Source: Anadara kagoshimensis (Eukaryota > Mollusca > Bivalvia > Arcoida > Arcidae). From it: DNA of 64,000 nt. Shown here piece by piece: positions 12,916 through 24,148 of this stretch. A program made the translations under genes and the position numbers. The stretch lies in contig CM037867.1 in the NCBI GenBank assembly GCA_021292105.1, forward strand, positions 16,630,928 to 16,694,927, written 5' to 3'. Each line of letters starts with the position of its first letter. The stretch's first letter is position 1. A model generated the notes under the pieces. The model had not been told where the DNA came from. It saw only the letters and a program-made list of their open reading frames with translations, and did not search any database.

Positions 12916-13759
12916 GTACACAGAATGATATTTTTTAAAGTTTCAATTATCAATTTTTCGCCGGTGCCTAACATTCAATTACAATTTAAATTGTTAAATT
13001 CTCACCGACTTTGATAAAAATCGTCTTTAATGACTTACTTTTGTCCTCAAGACGATAAAATACTACAAATAGTATTAAAAACTCGCAGTGAAATAAATAT
13101 TATGTAATTTTACCGCCTCGAGTGAATTCAAATTTTTGACAATTTTTTTACTTTGTCTGCGTGTGAAATGTTGTTTATGAATCAATGCGCTGGCCGGGTT
13201 GGCTATCCTACTGCGATGGAAATATGAATATCAATTTTGACTTCCTTTGTGCTTTATCCTAGATGAAATATTCAAATAATTTTAAATCACTCCATATATT
13301 TTAGATAGTTATTAAAATTTTTAATAATAAATATTAATTGATTCATTAATCTACACGCGAATAACAATTGGTAAAAAGTAATTAATACTCCTTACATTAC
13401 TAATCACTAAGATTACATTATTAAAATTCCAGTTCATCCAAATTATTTAAAGTTTATTAGATTAACACCACACAGGTAAATTTTTAACGTAGAATATGCT
13501 ATCGACTGATTTAATGAGTTTGAATTTGCTTCCGTTATCAATTAGTTACGTAAGTTGTTGAGGAGGTGTGACGATGGTCATTAATTAGTAATCGTGATGT
13601 GTTTATTATCTATAGACATAAATATGTAGTTTACACCTTCAAACTGATAAATAGTCGAAACTATTACTTTTTTAAATTTTAAAAAGATAAATACAGGTAA
13701 ATACATCGATAAGAAGCTGTAAAAAGAGCCAATATAGAGCTAGAGATTATAATTAAAAA

Positions 13760-13800
13760 ATATAATAACAAATAAATAAATACATCAATAAAAACATGAA

Positions 13801-13881
<81 letters not shown>

Positions 13882-14075
13882 GTTGAACAGTAATAATCAT
13901 GAAATTTTATACTTGGTCATTATATTTTAAAGTGCGTGTTTTCTCCTATGATTTTTTGTCATATATACAAACTGAATAAATAAAAAAAAAATAAATAAAT
14001 AAAAAAATAAAATAAATAAATATATAAATAAATAAATAAATAATAAATAAATAATAAATAATTAATTAATTAATC
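13760..14075. repeat. (TAAA)n low-complexity tract
   Basis: Long AAAT/TAAA runs are broken by one 120-bp unique piece. The open frame read from the other strand is an artefact. Confidence 0.85.
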
Positions 14076-14135
14076 AATAAATAAAAAGACTACCATAATG
14101 TAAGTACATGATAATGATTTTATTTAGAAACAGAA

Positions 14136-14240
14136 ACAGTCTATAAGCCACCTATAAGCATGGCTTATAGGTGGCTGATATTTTTACTGCCAATAAGCCA
14201 GGTTATAAATGGCTTATAGGGCTTATAGATAGTATTTCAT
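14136..14240 (-). repeat. TATAAGCC foldback cluster, right (inverted) copy
   Basis: This contains ctataagccacctataagc facing gcttataggtggc, plus a 'gccaataagcc' block that is the inverse of the 'ggcttattggc' block in the left copy. Together with its AT-rich neighbour tract it mirrors 3937-4475. Confidence 0.7.
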
Positions 14241-14644
14241 CCTGTGACATCGAAAAGAACAACTAGTCGCACTTGCTACAAAAATCGTTTAACACCATTG
14301 ATACACATATTAAGCTACCATAACTCGGTTTCTTGTTTTCTGCAATGTAGTTATTTGTCACAAGAATACTGTAATATTTTGCATGAGTTCATCGGCACTG
14401 AGTGGTTAAATTGCTTTTACACTTGAAACGTATCGTGTATTTATATCACTTTTAACACACACTCTCTCTATATCTATCCCCCTCTCTCTGTCTCTTTCAC
14501 TCTCTCTCTCTCTCCTTTTGACGCAATGTCGTTTTACATCATTATTATAAATAGGCTCTTCTGCACCTCATCACATGTATTTTAAACTTATTATCAGCGA
14601 TCGATGGTTTCTATAACTTTTAATTTTTTTCTCGCATTTTATTC

Positions 14645-14835
14645 CCCCAGCAAACTAGTTTGTGAGGGGTATATAGGAATCACCGTGTTTGTTTGCCTGT
14701 TCGACTGTACTTCCGTGTAAAATTGTGTCCGAGCCATATTACTTTATGGTCCAAATGTGTCTTGACCTTGAAATATTTTATAAAGGTCAAGGTTGCAAGA
14801 AAACATTAAATGCTAGGGTGGGGGTATTTGGCTCT
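14645..14835 (+). repeat. Dispersed repeat starting with 'cccccagcaaactagtttg'
   Basis: It has a stem-like gcaaactagtttgtgagggg start followed by 'tatataggaatcaccgtg' and a 'cttgaccttgaa' stretch. The same kind of start is at 35150-35180 (ccccgccaactttgttgg, facing the other way). This type is frequent in bivalve genomes; I cannot name the family. Confidence 0.5.
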
Positions 14836-15283
14836 CAAAAGACAGTATTAGTTTATTTATTATTAAGTTGTTTCTATTATTATTTCTTTTTCTCTTTTCA
14901 TCTACACATTTTTTCTTTAAAATATTATTATTAATCGGGAGGGTTTTTTAATCTTATTTTGTTAATTCCTTTTTCGCCTCTTGAGGAAATTAATTTAATT
15001 CATGTAGCTTAAAATGGATATATTAGTTTTCAAGTCATAGCGTCAAGGCAAGTCAAGAACGAATAATTAAGACATAGCAAGAAAAACGATAGTTTGTATT
15101 GCCTTTGTACATTTGTATAAGGTCAAAATTTAAGCTCAAATTGGATAAAACCTTAATGACATGAAAATAAAATTTTCTCAATCCACCCATTGTCAAGAAA
15201 CTAACAAGTACATATATACACCTACTTTATGATAAAAATATGTTTTGAAATAACACTGTATATGATATTCCATAAAATGTTAG

Positions 15284-15421
15284 ATGACGACTTATACGTT
15301 ACGGGAAACAAAGGCGAATTTGGTAGAATTAATGTTGCAGAAGGAGATGGGCACATCTTTTCAAGGAGCACCAGCCAGATGATTAATGTAATGGCTAAAG
15401 GGACTTTTAAAATGAAAACAC
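15284..15421 (+). CDS. Receptor gene A, last YWTD-propeller exon
   Basis: The exon follows a weak acceptor (aaaatgttag) and ends at a strong donor (c|gtaagt). It enters and leaves in phase 1, matching both neighbours. It encodes DLYVTGNKGEFGRI, then a GDGHIFSRSTSQMINVMAKG segment and FKMKT. This fits the sixth blade of an LDLR-type propeller: the Y-x-T position, the R-I strand, a hydrophobic strand, the 'MIN/MDI' turn and a closing strand just before the next cysteine module. With the following exon it reads KTPKGIQNVSC, like the propeller-to-EGF link of LDLR proteins. The frame is open upstream to an ATG at 15229, but homology and phase favour the splice start. Confidence 0.72.
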
Positions 15422-16199
15422 GTAAGTACATATATTTTTCTATATCATATACTCGTATTTGCAAATTATTAATCAATTTTTGTATTGCTTTGTTTTGTAT
15501 TGCTATCTTTGTTTTACTATATAATTGTCTTTATATTCAGGTCATAGTGACATGTTAAATGCAAATAAATCAAACGTTAAAGTAAAAAAAATGCATGGTA
15601 ATAAACTTTGCAATTAAAAAGCAAACATATATTTAAATGATGTCTTTGAAAGGTATGAAAGTATTTTAAAGAATTTAAAAATATCTTTCACAAAACGAGG
15701 ACGAGAAAAATAAAACCTGCCTAACTTATTAGAATTTGAGATCCACCTCAGTTACTGTACAAATACAGCTACCTGATCACAGCACGGTACTGTTTTTTTA
15801 GATGAAAAGCATGTTGTTCACCACAAGCCATGTTTGAAATTCAATATGGTAATAAAGAATGACTCGATATAAGTCATATAAAAGTTTTTACTATTGTGTT
15901 GAAGATGTTTACGTAAACTTATTTAATTTAAATAAAAATTAAAATACTATCATTTATTTTCAACCTTTTTTCTAATTTAGTAGCCTGTACTTAGCCATTG
16001 TATTATCTGATTAAAGTCGTAATATGTTATGAGTGTCATATATTGCATTGTGCAATCTATTGAACGTTTTTTAAGCATTTTCCCTCGTTTCGACTATGCT
16101 TCATTATTTTAAAAACATACACAAGCATACCAATATTATGGCATAATATATACTTTAGGATAAAATTAAAAGGTAACACATATTCAAAACACACATAAT

Positions 16200-16340
16200 G
16201 TTCCATGTCCAAGTCACAATTCTAAAGAAAGTAAACAAAATGAAACCTGAAACCGACAAGTCAATTTGGCAAGGGAAATGAGGTCGGATGTTTCGTCAAA
16301 GTAAGCACCTACTGTTAACCTAACAACACGTATGTAATCA
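16200..16340 (+). repeat. Dispersed module of about 110 bp, copy 2
   Basis: The phrases 'ccatgtccaagtcacaatt', aaagaaagtaaac, gaccgacaagtcaa-like and 'atgaggtcgga' match copy 1 with more mismatches. It is followed by an acacgtatgtaatcaaaatt block, also present after the copy at 57113. Confidence 0.6.
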
Positions 16341-16429
16341 AAATTGAGAGTGAAATGAACAACAAACTATTGGGCGTCAAATAAATACAGGGTAATTTTG
16401 GACAAGGAGATATAAAAGATATTGTGATG

Positions 16430-16830
16430 ACTGCCATAAAACTTTAAATGTTCTGATAAGCCTAGACTTGCAATATTCATGGGTCAAAAATTTATTTATT
16501 AGCAGCTAGCTTCAATGTATAAAGTTGCCAAAGTCGGATCAAATACTACCATCTCGTATTTATGTTAGAAACTAATACTTCGAAGGCAGGACAGTAGTTA
16601 TGTTGTTGCATGGAACCGAAAGTTTGCAATAGGAACATTTAAGTCATCATGTTTGTCATACAGCTTCAAATTTAGCGCTTCCTTGGCGTCATGATTGAGT
16701 AAAAATATGAAGCAGAACTTACTGAAGTAATTAATCATATCATTTATTTTAAGGTCATAGGGATAGATGATTACACATTTAAGATTTTTATAAGATAGAA
16801 CGTCACCTTTATACTGTATCTGCATGTATG
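16430..16830 (-). pseudogene. Retroelement reverse-transcriptase-like remnant
   Basis: The minus-strand frame includes NLKLYDKHDDLNVPIANF. The same motif occurs at 56180-56260 (LKLYDKRDDFNFYIVNF), downstream of a YLDDVLSLNN box that looks like the RT Y-x-DD site. Here only the segment after the active site remains, with several breaks. It lies in a receptor intron. The family (Penelope-like or another RT element) cannot be fixed without a search. Confidence 0.7.
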
Positions 16831-17218
16831 CATGGTTTGGAGACAGTCCTTGCTCCAGATTTAACTAGAGTCATATATTCTGCTCCATCCAAATAAAGAA
16901 AACAAATCAACAGGCAATGGTGCACAGCTTGTGCTCACACGGATACCGTTTATATTTGACAAAAAAAATATGTAAAAAAATACAAAAATGTATGTGTTGT
17001 CTATCTAAAACTTCACTCATAAAATTGACGAACTGATCAAAAATGTTGTACATACGATTAAAAGATTGTAATATATGCATGCAAATCCACATTTTCGTTT
17101 AAAAAGTCAGTAATTTAGTTACATTCAATAACTGATTTAAAATGCTGATCCTTGAATGATCAGATAGATTATTATCTCATAACCCTGTGACGAAATGCAT
17201 TTTTATGCTTTATTTCAG

Positions 17219-18916
17219 CAAAGGGTATACAGAATGTATCTTGTATTGGTATTTCAAAATGTCTAGATGCCAGTATGGAGTGGATTTGTTTATCATCCGA
17301 ACATATATGTGATGGAGTGGATCAGTGTTACGACAGTTACGATGAAATGCATTGCGAATATAAAGAGCATCAGAATCAATACATCAGTATTATTCTATCG
17401 TGTCAGAAAAATATACATAACCAGTATTTTTACGAAATACAGGATTTGGTATATGTTAAATGGGAAACACATCTTTTTTCACGGTTTATCAATTATACAC
17501 AATTACCAGAGTTACAATGTAGTGTAGAGTATGAAATATTCAATTTAATAGATTCATCTACACAACATTTTAAGATCATATCATTCAACTCATATCACAG
17601 GTTTAGACAGATTATCAAATCAAATGTTTTACGTGGACGTCACAAATATCTCAGAAAACTAGTTTTATCAGGGAAAGGTATTTCTCGAATCTGGTCTGAT
17701 AAAACTTTTGAGAAATTTCTAGACCTTGATACTCTGGAGTTAACAGACGTTCAACAACCAATACTGCCAAATAAAGTCTTCATAAATTTATCACAGTTGA
17801 AAACACTTTGGATGCGTTGCCATTCGCTAGAAAGAATAGAAGCGGGGGCTTTTATTGGAATACATAATTGTGTGAATCTTACCATAACTGGATCTCAAAT
17901 ACAAGAACTATATCCACAAGTATTTAACAATCTAACGCATTTGGTAAACTTAGATATATCACAAAATAGGATCAACATTTTAGAAACAGAATTATTTTCT
18001 AGTATGATATCTCTCCAGGTTTTGGATACTCGCGGAAATGATATCTATATATCGGGGAAAATTTTTCAGAACAATTTGAACCTGAAGCTGATTTATAGCG
18101 GCACCTTCGCATTATGCTGTGTGAAACCCAAACAAATGTCAGATGACCGCTGCATAGCTCCCCAATTTGACCTATCAAGTTGCGAAGATTTAATTGAAAA
18201 TATTGTTCTCCGTATTTTTCTTTGGGTAATTGGTATAGTAGCTGTAATTGGTAATATAATGGTTTTGATTTATAGAATTAGAAGCAAAGGAGGACTTTAT
18301 CAAGATACATTTTCTGTTTTGGTCGGGAATCTAACTCTAGCAGACACTTTAATAGGAGTATATCTAATATCGATAGGAACTAGTGATGCAGTATTTCGAG
18401 GCGAATATATCTGGAGGGAGTACAAATGGCGAAATAGCAAACTTTGTGCAGTGCTTGGTATAATATCAGTTCTTTCATCAGAGGTGTCAGTTTTAACAAT
18501 ATCACTTATAACGTTTGCTCGATATTTAGCTGTGAAATTTCCGTTTAAAGAACATAAAATATCCAGAAAAGACGCTGTTATTGGAAGCGTTATTTCTTGG
18601 ATTGTTTCGCTTTCTATTGCATTGATTCCGCATTTCATTTTTGAGAAGTATTACTCTGCTTCTGGTGTTTGTGTATCTCTTCCGTTGAGGAAAGAAAGAA
18701 CGGATGGATGGATTTATTCATTTTTAATCTTCGTAGTTTTCAATTTTCTAACTTTTCTTTTTGTTGCACTCGCACAGATCCCGATAGTATACGAAGTGAA
18801 AAAAATATCGTCTAAAGTAGCAAGAACAGGACAATTGAAGCACATTGAAGTAGCAAAGAGACTTTCATTAGTGGTAGCAACATATTGTTTGTGCTGGATT
18901 CCTATTGGAACAATGG
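17219..18916 (+). CDS. Receptor gene A: LDLa, LRRs and TM1-TM6 of a GRL101/relaxin-receptor-like GPCR
   Basis: This 1698-nt exon follows a tttatttcag acceptor and ends at g|gtatgt, phase 1 at both ends. Residues 7-45 form an LDLa module (CIGISKC, ICDGVDQCYDSYDEMHC, with the calcium-binding acidic residues). About 180 residues later come four to five leucine-rich repeats (LRKLVLSGKGISRI, LDTLELTD, LVNLDISQNRINIL, LQVLDTRGNDI). A cysteine hinge follows (FALCCVKPKQ, SSCEDL), as in LGR and relaxin receptors. Then come TM1 (IGIVAVIGNIMVLIY), TM2 (LTLADTLIGVYL), TM3 with SSEVSVLTISLITF, TM4, TM5 and TM6 (YCLCWIP). The DRY position reads ARY. The product would sit in the plasma membrane and signal through a G protein; the ligand is unknown (peptide hormone by family). 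An internal ATG at 17275 is not the true start, because it would cut the LDLa module. Confidence 0.95.
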
Positions 18917-19532
18917 GTATGTCGAAAGTAATTGGTTGCTTCTTCGATTAAAACCTAAAACATATTATGGTCTATCCATCTCTTTAGAAAATTTTGAATT
19001 ACAATGAAATAATTAAACAATATCTGGTCTCCGAGTTCTTATAATTGGAAATTTTTCACACATCAAATTTAAAATAAAATTATCTTTAATATACGCTCAT
19101 ACTTGCAAATAAAAATAAATTGTCCACTAACACCACTAACACAGACATTAACACTAATCAATACAAGTTAATGAAAAACCAGAAAGAAACACATATATCG
19201 ACCAATAATTCAAAATTTCTTTTGACTGGTCTGGGGTATTTTTTTTCTACTTTTTTATCATAATTAAAATTACTATTAATACTTAAAAATTGAGTTAGGT
19301 TCATTTTCTTGTTACTTTCATATATCGAGTAGTACATATGTTTTGGCTTGAAGAATAAATACATGCTTTAATTCACTTCAACATTATTTAAACATCATCT
19401 TAGAGGTTTTATTTTTAAAAAATCTTTTTTACCTCATTATTCTTGTTTTGATTATTTATTATTAATAAAGTTTATGTTAGGTTATGTTTCCCGCCTCTTA
19501 ACCATCTATATTGTTAATATTTACATTTGTAG
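18917..19532 (+). other. Intron between the TM6 and TM7 exons of gene A
   Basis: AT-rich sequence with a GT start and an 'acatttgtag' end. If retained, the frame stops at 18949-18951 after about 11 extra residues, giving a receptor without TM7. Nothing else was recognised. Confidence 0.8.
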
Positions 19533-19651
19533 GTGTAATGGCTATGTTTGGATATGATATGAAAAGGACAGTTTATGCTTGGACAGTTGTATTTGTTCTT
19601 CCAATCAATTCTGCAATCAACCCATTTTTATACACTTTTATAGACTTACAG
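19533..19651 (+). CDS. Receptor gene A, TM7 exon
   Basis: This 119-nt exon enters in phase 1 and ends in phase 0 at cag|gtttgt. It reads VMAMFGYDMKRTVYAW then VVFVLPINSAINPFLYTFI. It supplies TM7 with the NPxxY motif (NPFLY) that class-A receptors use in activation. The join to the previous exon rebuilds a GVMAMFG loop without a frame change. It is too short to stand out as an open frame. Confidence 0.93.
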
Positions 19652-20181
19652 GTTTGTTATACAAATACGACTTAATCTATCTATAAAAGCAATGAAAACA
19701 ATCCAGTTAAAGTATTTAATAATAGGTTGTACTTATATACAAGTTAAAATTATATTTCATTGAATAAAAGTTCATAACGATATAATATTTCTGGTCATTT
19801 GAAAAGGCGGTAAATATATAGAGTTGAGCTTTAAGGCAGACTCAAAATTTGCTTGAGGCTGTTTTATTCATACTTTAAATTGATCCTGCACTGCACAATT
19901 TGCTCAAACACTGTCTTAATGGTTACTAGTATTATGTTGTTCTACCATTAGACTTTTTTGACATTTCTATCTTAATGAAGATTTTTAATTCTGTTTATTA
20001 AAGTAAATAAAAAAAAGTAACATAAGAACAGATGTAATTTTATCAATTAGGTACGAAGTAAATTCCCAGATTATTTAGTCTGGGTCGAAACAGCGCTTTG
20101 AGAGATAAGAGGCTTTATCCACATCTGTATAATGATAAAGTTAAGATATTGTTCAAAAATGATATTGTTTAACTGTTTTAG

Positions 20182-20232
20182 GTTCTGGAAAAGGTTTTAA
20201 ACAACTTGAAAACGAACTCCAAAAGTACGTAA
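20182..20232 (+). CDS. Receptor gene A, helix-8 exon (terminal, or spliced on at 20224)
   Basis: After a 'aactgttttag' acceptor the exon reads VLEKVLNNLKTNSK, an amphipathic basic stretch right after TM7, as expected for helix 8. Two fates are visible. If the a|gtacgt donor at 20225 is unused, the frame ends at TAA 20230-20232 after two more residues (ST), a short but reasonable C-terminus. If the donor is used, phase 1 joins to the hydrophobic exon 20909-21007. No clear polyadenylation signal lies close; the nearest AATAAA noticed is around 20448, in the SINE. Confidence 0.75.
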   Translation, partial: VLEKVLNNLKTNSKST

Positions 20233-20284
20233 TTATAATTGATAAACCCAACAAATGATAAAATAACACAACCCAGGGTAAATA

Positions 20285-20625
20285 TCACTGTAGCTCTGTT
20301 GGTAGGGTGCTCACTCTCAAAGTGGCAGACCGGGGGTTCGAATCTCGACTGGTTCTGAGCAAAGACTTAATAAGTTGGTAGTAGTTCAACCGCGAAGCAC
20401 TTGAAAATTACGAAATGAAAGTCACGGTTCTTTCGGATTGGAACTTAAAATAAACGAGATCCCCTGTCACGGTAGGCTTAGCACGGTAAAGAATCCCGCT
20501 GTAAGTCATCAGCGCAACGAACAGGCAAACTTTCAACAACTTTGCTGATAGCTGGTGATGTCTTGATATAAGTAAAATATCCTTGCCTGGGGCGTAAAAC
20601 ATCATTACTCAATTCAACTTCGGTA
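20285..20625 (+). repeat. tRNA-derived SINE
   Basis: The box-A-like gttggtagggtgc and box-B-like 'gggggttcgaatctc' are well spaced for a tRNA-derived pol III promoter. The tail from 20540 (ctggtgatgtcttgatataa, then a gtaaaacatc end) resembles the body shared with 7905-8165. It lies in the intron, or just 3', of the helix-8 exon. Confidence 0.75.
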
Positions 20626-20908
20626 TAATACCAAACACAGTATGGCAACTATTAATGTTAGCTATTACTAACTACAAAAAATCGATTCAGTAAAACCTTG
20701 TATTGTTTGAAAAAAATATTCACTATAACATACATATGTTATTGTTTTTTTACATTCTTCAACTTGTATATGTAAAGTAAAAATAACTGAAGATGGCATA
20801 TAATACCCCCGGGGTAGTTATTAATTAGTTGAAATATCATAAATCAAACATATCATCATAAGATCAATACCACATTTGGACATTAACAAATAAAATAATT
20901 TTTTTCAG

Positions 20909-21007
20909 ACAAATCAAAAAAGCTTTGGAAAATGGCAGGATTGATAACATTTGTCAGCGTTTTTCTGATGGTAGCTAATATTTTAACTAACATCGTCGAA
21001 TCGGAAG
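20909..21007 (+). CDS. Hydrophobic-segment exon: gene B start, or eighth TM of a receptor-lectin fusion
   Basis: After a strong attttttttcag-type acceptor the exon reads NKSKKLWKMAG, then LITFVSVFLMVANILTNIV, then ESE, and ends at g|gtacga in phase 1. The 19-residue hydrophobic run, preceded by five basic residues and followed by acidic ones, fits a membrane segment with its N-side in the cytoplasm. Starting at the ATG at 20935, the same peptide (MAGLITFVSVFLMVANILT) also looks like a signal peptide or type II anchor of an independent lectin. The acceptor and the matching phase with 20224 support splicing from the receptor; neither reading can be proved here. Confidence 0.65.
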
Positions 21008-21687
21008 GTACGATATTTCTAACATAGAGTAGAATTTCAAAAAATGCTATTTCATATTATGCCTGTGGTAACTTTACAACATTAGACGGCTGTTTCGCAA
21101 TACAATTCCTCATCAGTAGCTTTTAGACCAAAATTGTGAAATTACATATTATACCAGTTTTAATTTTACAGCACTAGACGGCCTTGTAGTGCTTGGACCA
21201 AAATTATGAAACCAAAATTATTTTGAAGATGCTGAAAAGCTACCCAAAGGTACCCAAATTAAGCCAAGGAAATACTTTGCATGAGAGAGTATACCTTAGT
21301 TTTTGAGAAATTTCAAATTTTAACTTGTAGGAAATTTAGACAATTATAGTATATTTCTAAATTTTTTTAAGATGTTGAAAAGGTACTTGAAGAGCTAAAT
21401 ATATTTTACCAAATTTAGCTAAAGAAAAACTTTTCATAAGGGGGTTTAACTAGCAGCAAATTTAGACAATAGTAAATATGAAGTCATTACACAATAAATT
21501 AAGCAATTTATATTGCTTTAAGAGAAATTGCGACTTGGTTTATACTTCGGTTAGAAAACAGAACACGATACTTTTATCATTTTATCAATCATCTATGTTT
21601 ACTATTTTTGATTTACAAATAATGTTACACAAAAATGTTGCTTACATATACACAAAATATTTGTAAAGTAAATGACGTTTTGTGTCA

Positions 21688-21712
21688 CACACACACACAC
21701 ACACACATACAT
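21688..21712. repeat. (CA)n microsatellite
   Basis: About eleven CA units. The flanks share a 'caaatgcagac' theme with the minisatellite that follows. Confidence 0.9.
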
Positions 21713-21884
21713 GTTGAAGGTGTCAAATGCAGACCCGTGATATTTCCACCCAAATTGCAGACCTGCCTTTAAAATGATGCTACAGTATTGATCTCACATA
21801 TATGCCATTTATTTTGTTCTGCAATTATGAAAAGCGCTTTTTTATCAATGTAAATCCATTGCTTAACGGTAAGATTTTTACCAT

Positions 21885-22100
21885 GGAAATGCAGTCTCAT
21901 CATACACATGGGAAATGCAGACTTTGAACACACCATGGAAAATGCAGACCTGGTATACACCATGGAAAATGCAGACCTTGCATACACCATGGAAAATGCA
22001 GACCTAGCATACACCATGGAAAAGGCAGACCTTGCATACACCATGGAAAATGCAGTCCGTGTTTACACAAAGGAAAATGCAGACCTCTCATATACACAAG
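21885..22100 (+). repeat. 27-bp minisatellite (caccatggaaaatgcagacc)
   Basis: Seven or eight units of about 27 bp, each with an accatggaaaatgcagac core. Because 27 is a multiple of three, all frames stay open on both strands and give repetitive peptides (MENADLAYT on plus). There is no splice or promoter context, so I treat the frames as spurious. Confidence 0.85.
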
Positions 22101-22699
22101 GTCAATTGAGGACACAGAATGTAAATCTAGATGTTCTTTCCTAGGAGATAGTTACAGCCTAGTTACCTGAAGGACTTTATAGTCAAAAGTCCAATAATCT
22201 AAAAACCCGATAGTTCAAAGTTCTTCTCAATAGACAGCTCTGCTCATGCATCTGCTAGAGGTGTTTGGTTACTCATTAAAGAGTCTACTACTTTGTCTAT
22301 AGAACATTTTGACAAGAACATCTCCAATAAAACTGGATAGGGTAAGCCGTGGCTTCAGATTAAAAGTTACAGATGCTACATCTATTTTTCAGAATTCGCA
22401 AGCATTCGGCTCCCCACTTTTATTACATTTTTTTTCACATTTATCATAGAAATGTAGAAATATTAATTTTCACCTGTTGACCTAGTGACTATCTCTGTTA
22501 ACTATTAACTTCTGTCGACTTGGTCAACCTGTTAACCTGTCAAACTAATGACTCAGTTAAATAAAATGTCGTTGCCCTAGGGACTGCATGTCCTTTTATA
22601 ACAGTTGAACCTTTTTCTTTTCAAATTGAAAGAGTAAAACTCAGTTTTATTTGAGATGTTCAACCAGTCATTCGCAAAAGATAAAAATGCAGATTTCTA

Positions 22700-22860
22700 C
22701 GAGAAAATGATGTGCCGGAGCCGACCAGTAAGGGACCGCAGAAAGTAACATTAACTTTCTCACTTGCAATAGCTGGGAAACGAACCCGGGGCACCTTGGT
22801 GAGAGGCGAGTTTCTTATCTTCTGGGCCAACGCAGCTCCTCCAAAATCTGCCAACATGCA
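22700..22860 (-). repeat. tRNA-like SINE remnant
   Basis: Read on the minus strand, 'gctgcgttggcccagaagat' then a cccgggttcgtttccc box-B-like stretch resemble a tRNA head. The plus strand starts with 'gaccagtaagggaccgcaga', parallel to 23270-23290, so the two are related copies. Confidence 0.55.
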
Positions 22861-23254
22861 ATTCAATAAAAAAAAATTCCATTTTATGTGGCACATGCAA
22901 GCAAACCTATCAAAAAGGTGAATCGTGATCATTTTGTAAAGAAATTGGTGTTTGATTAATATTAGATTGATAAAAACAATCTTTTCTTTGGACAACACAA
23001 CTTTAAATTAGAACTGTCTACATAGTTTTTTTTCATATTGCTTAACGTCGCATTGACAATATTTCAGTCATTCGCGACGAGAACAAGGTTATTAAACTCT
23101 ATTATTAATCTATTCACAATTTCGTGAGGTGAGTGCATGCATGCGGGTGTATTTATGGTCTGCATTGTACTAGTGCGCACTGATGGAGACTTTTAAAGTG
23201 CTAGTTCACTGAAATATTGTGACGCAAACGACACAACACACAACCCGGTCACAT

Positions 23255-23420
23255 TATACTGACACCGGTCCAACCAGTAAGGGCCAACGACAAGGAAAAT
23301 TCGCCTTTCCAAATACAAGGTCCGAACGGGATTCGAACCCCAGAGGTGAAAGACCTTGGATTTGTAGACCAATGTCTTAATGCTCTGCCAATCGTGGCCC
23401 TTGTCCACAAAGTGAGCCCA
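23255..23420 (-). repeat. tRNA-derived SINE
   Basis: On the minus strand, 'gccacgattggcagagcatt' (box A region) is followed by 'ggggttcgaatcccgttcgg' (box B). The downstream part resembles 22700-22860. The tRNA acceptor stem is not conserved, so this is not a tRNA gene. Confidence 0.7.
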
Positions 23421-24148
23421 ATACCAATACATGGCAAATTCTTATGAAAGTGACCAATTAGAATGCAAACAGATCTATCTAGATAGAAACTAGAAGTTTC
23501 TTTTCAAACAAAGACAGATGTCTTCCAATCCTTCCAACATGGCTGAAAATTGCACAATACACATTGTCTGAGGATGATGAACATTTGTGTCATTTAGAAA
23601 CTTCCTTTCATGCAATCAAACTTTATGGAACAGACACAAAATACTGTCATTTTAATTCGGTTCTTGACCTTGCACCCACATGGCAGGAGATTGCACTCTG
23701 ACATGACGAGATTTAGCGCTCAGAACATCGTCTCAGTATGGTGAGCATTTGTGCCAAGTATTTTCAAAATCCCTCTATGGAAAAGATATGTGGTGAACAT
23801 GATATGTGATGGACAGTTGAACAGACCTACATCCAGACTAAAAACAATATATCTCCCTGAAAAAAAATAATTATCCTCTTTAAGAGAACAAACTACTCCT
23901 AATGTTTCATCAACATAGTGCCTTTAGTTTTAGAATCATCACTCAGATAATAAATATCCACAAAATGATGGACAAACACAGCGAAAGCAATATAGAACAT
24001 TTGTTATGGAAAGTATAATGAATAAATAAATAATTTCTAGCAAAATTAATTCTGAATACTTTTTATTTAGGCTATATGCATGACAAACTAACATTTTATA
24101 ATCTATGTTGCTTAACTATATGACTATAATAAATTTATATATAAAAAC

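Larger units (their letters stand above)
3306..15283 (+). other. 12-kb repeat-rich intron of receptor gene A
   Basis: No exon was recognised between the two YWTD exons. The stretch holds the TATAAGCC clusters, TTTA and TAAA tracts, palindromic repeats at 5280-5900, a SINE, the 9304-10250 tandem array and, in 10260-12700, plain AT-rich DNA with nothing recognised. The open frames here are short, low-complexity or repeat-encoded. Confidence 0.6.

Noticed and set aside
15229-15558. Open frame of 109 residues as a separate small gene
   Set aside because: Only 15284-15421 shows family resemblance, and it ends at a strong donor; the rest is intron sequence.
18300-18638. Minus-strand frame of 112 residues
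   Set aside because: It is the shadow of the TM2-TM4 region of the receptor.
17275-18951. Single-exon 558-residue GPCR starting at the ATG at 17275 and ending at 18951
   Set aside because: The ATG lies inside the LDLa module, after its first two cysteines. The 3' end runs past a good donor at 18917 and would lack TM7, which is found in frame at 19533.
20288-20362. tRNA gene on the plus strand
   Set aside because: As above: pol III boxes without a proper acceptor stem, followed by a SINE body.
21908-22144. Repeat peptide MENADLAYT
   Set aside because: A 27-bp unit keeps every frame open; there is no other coding evidence.
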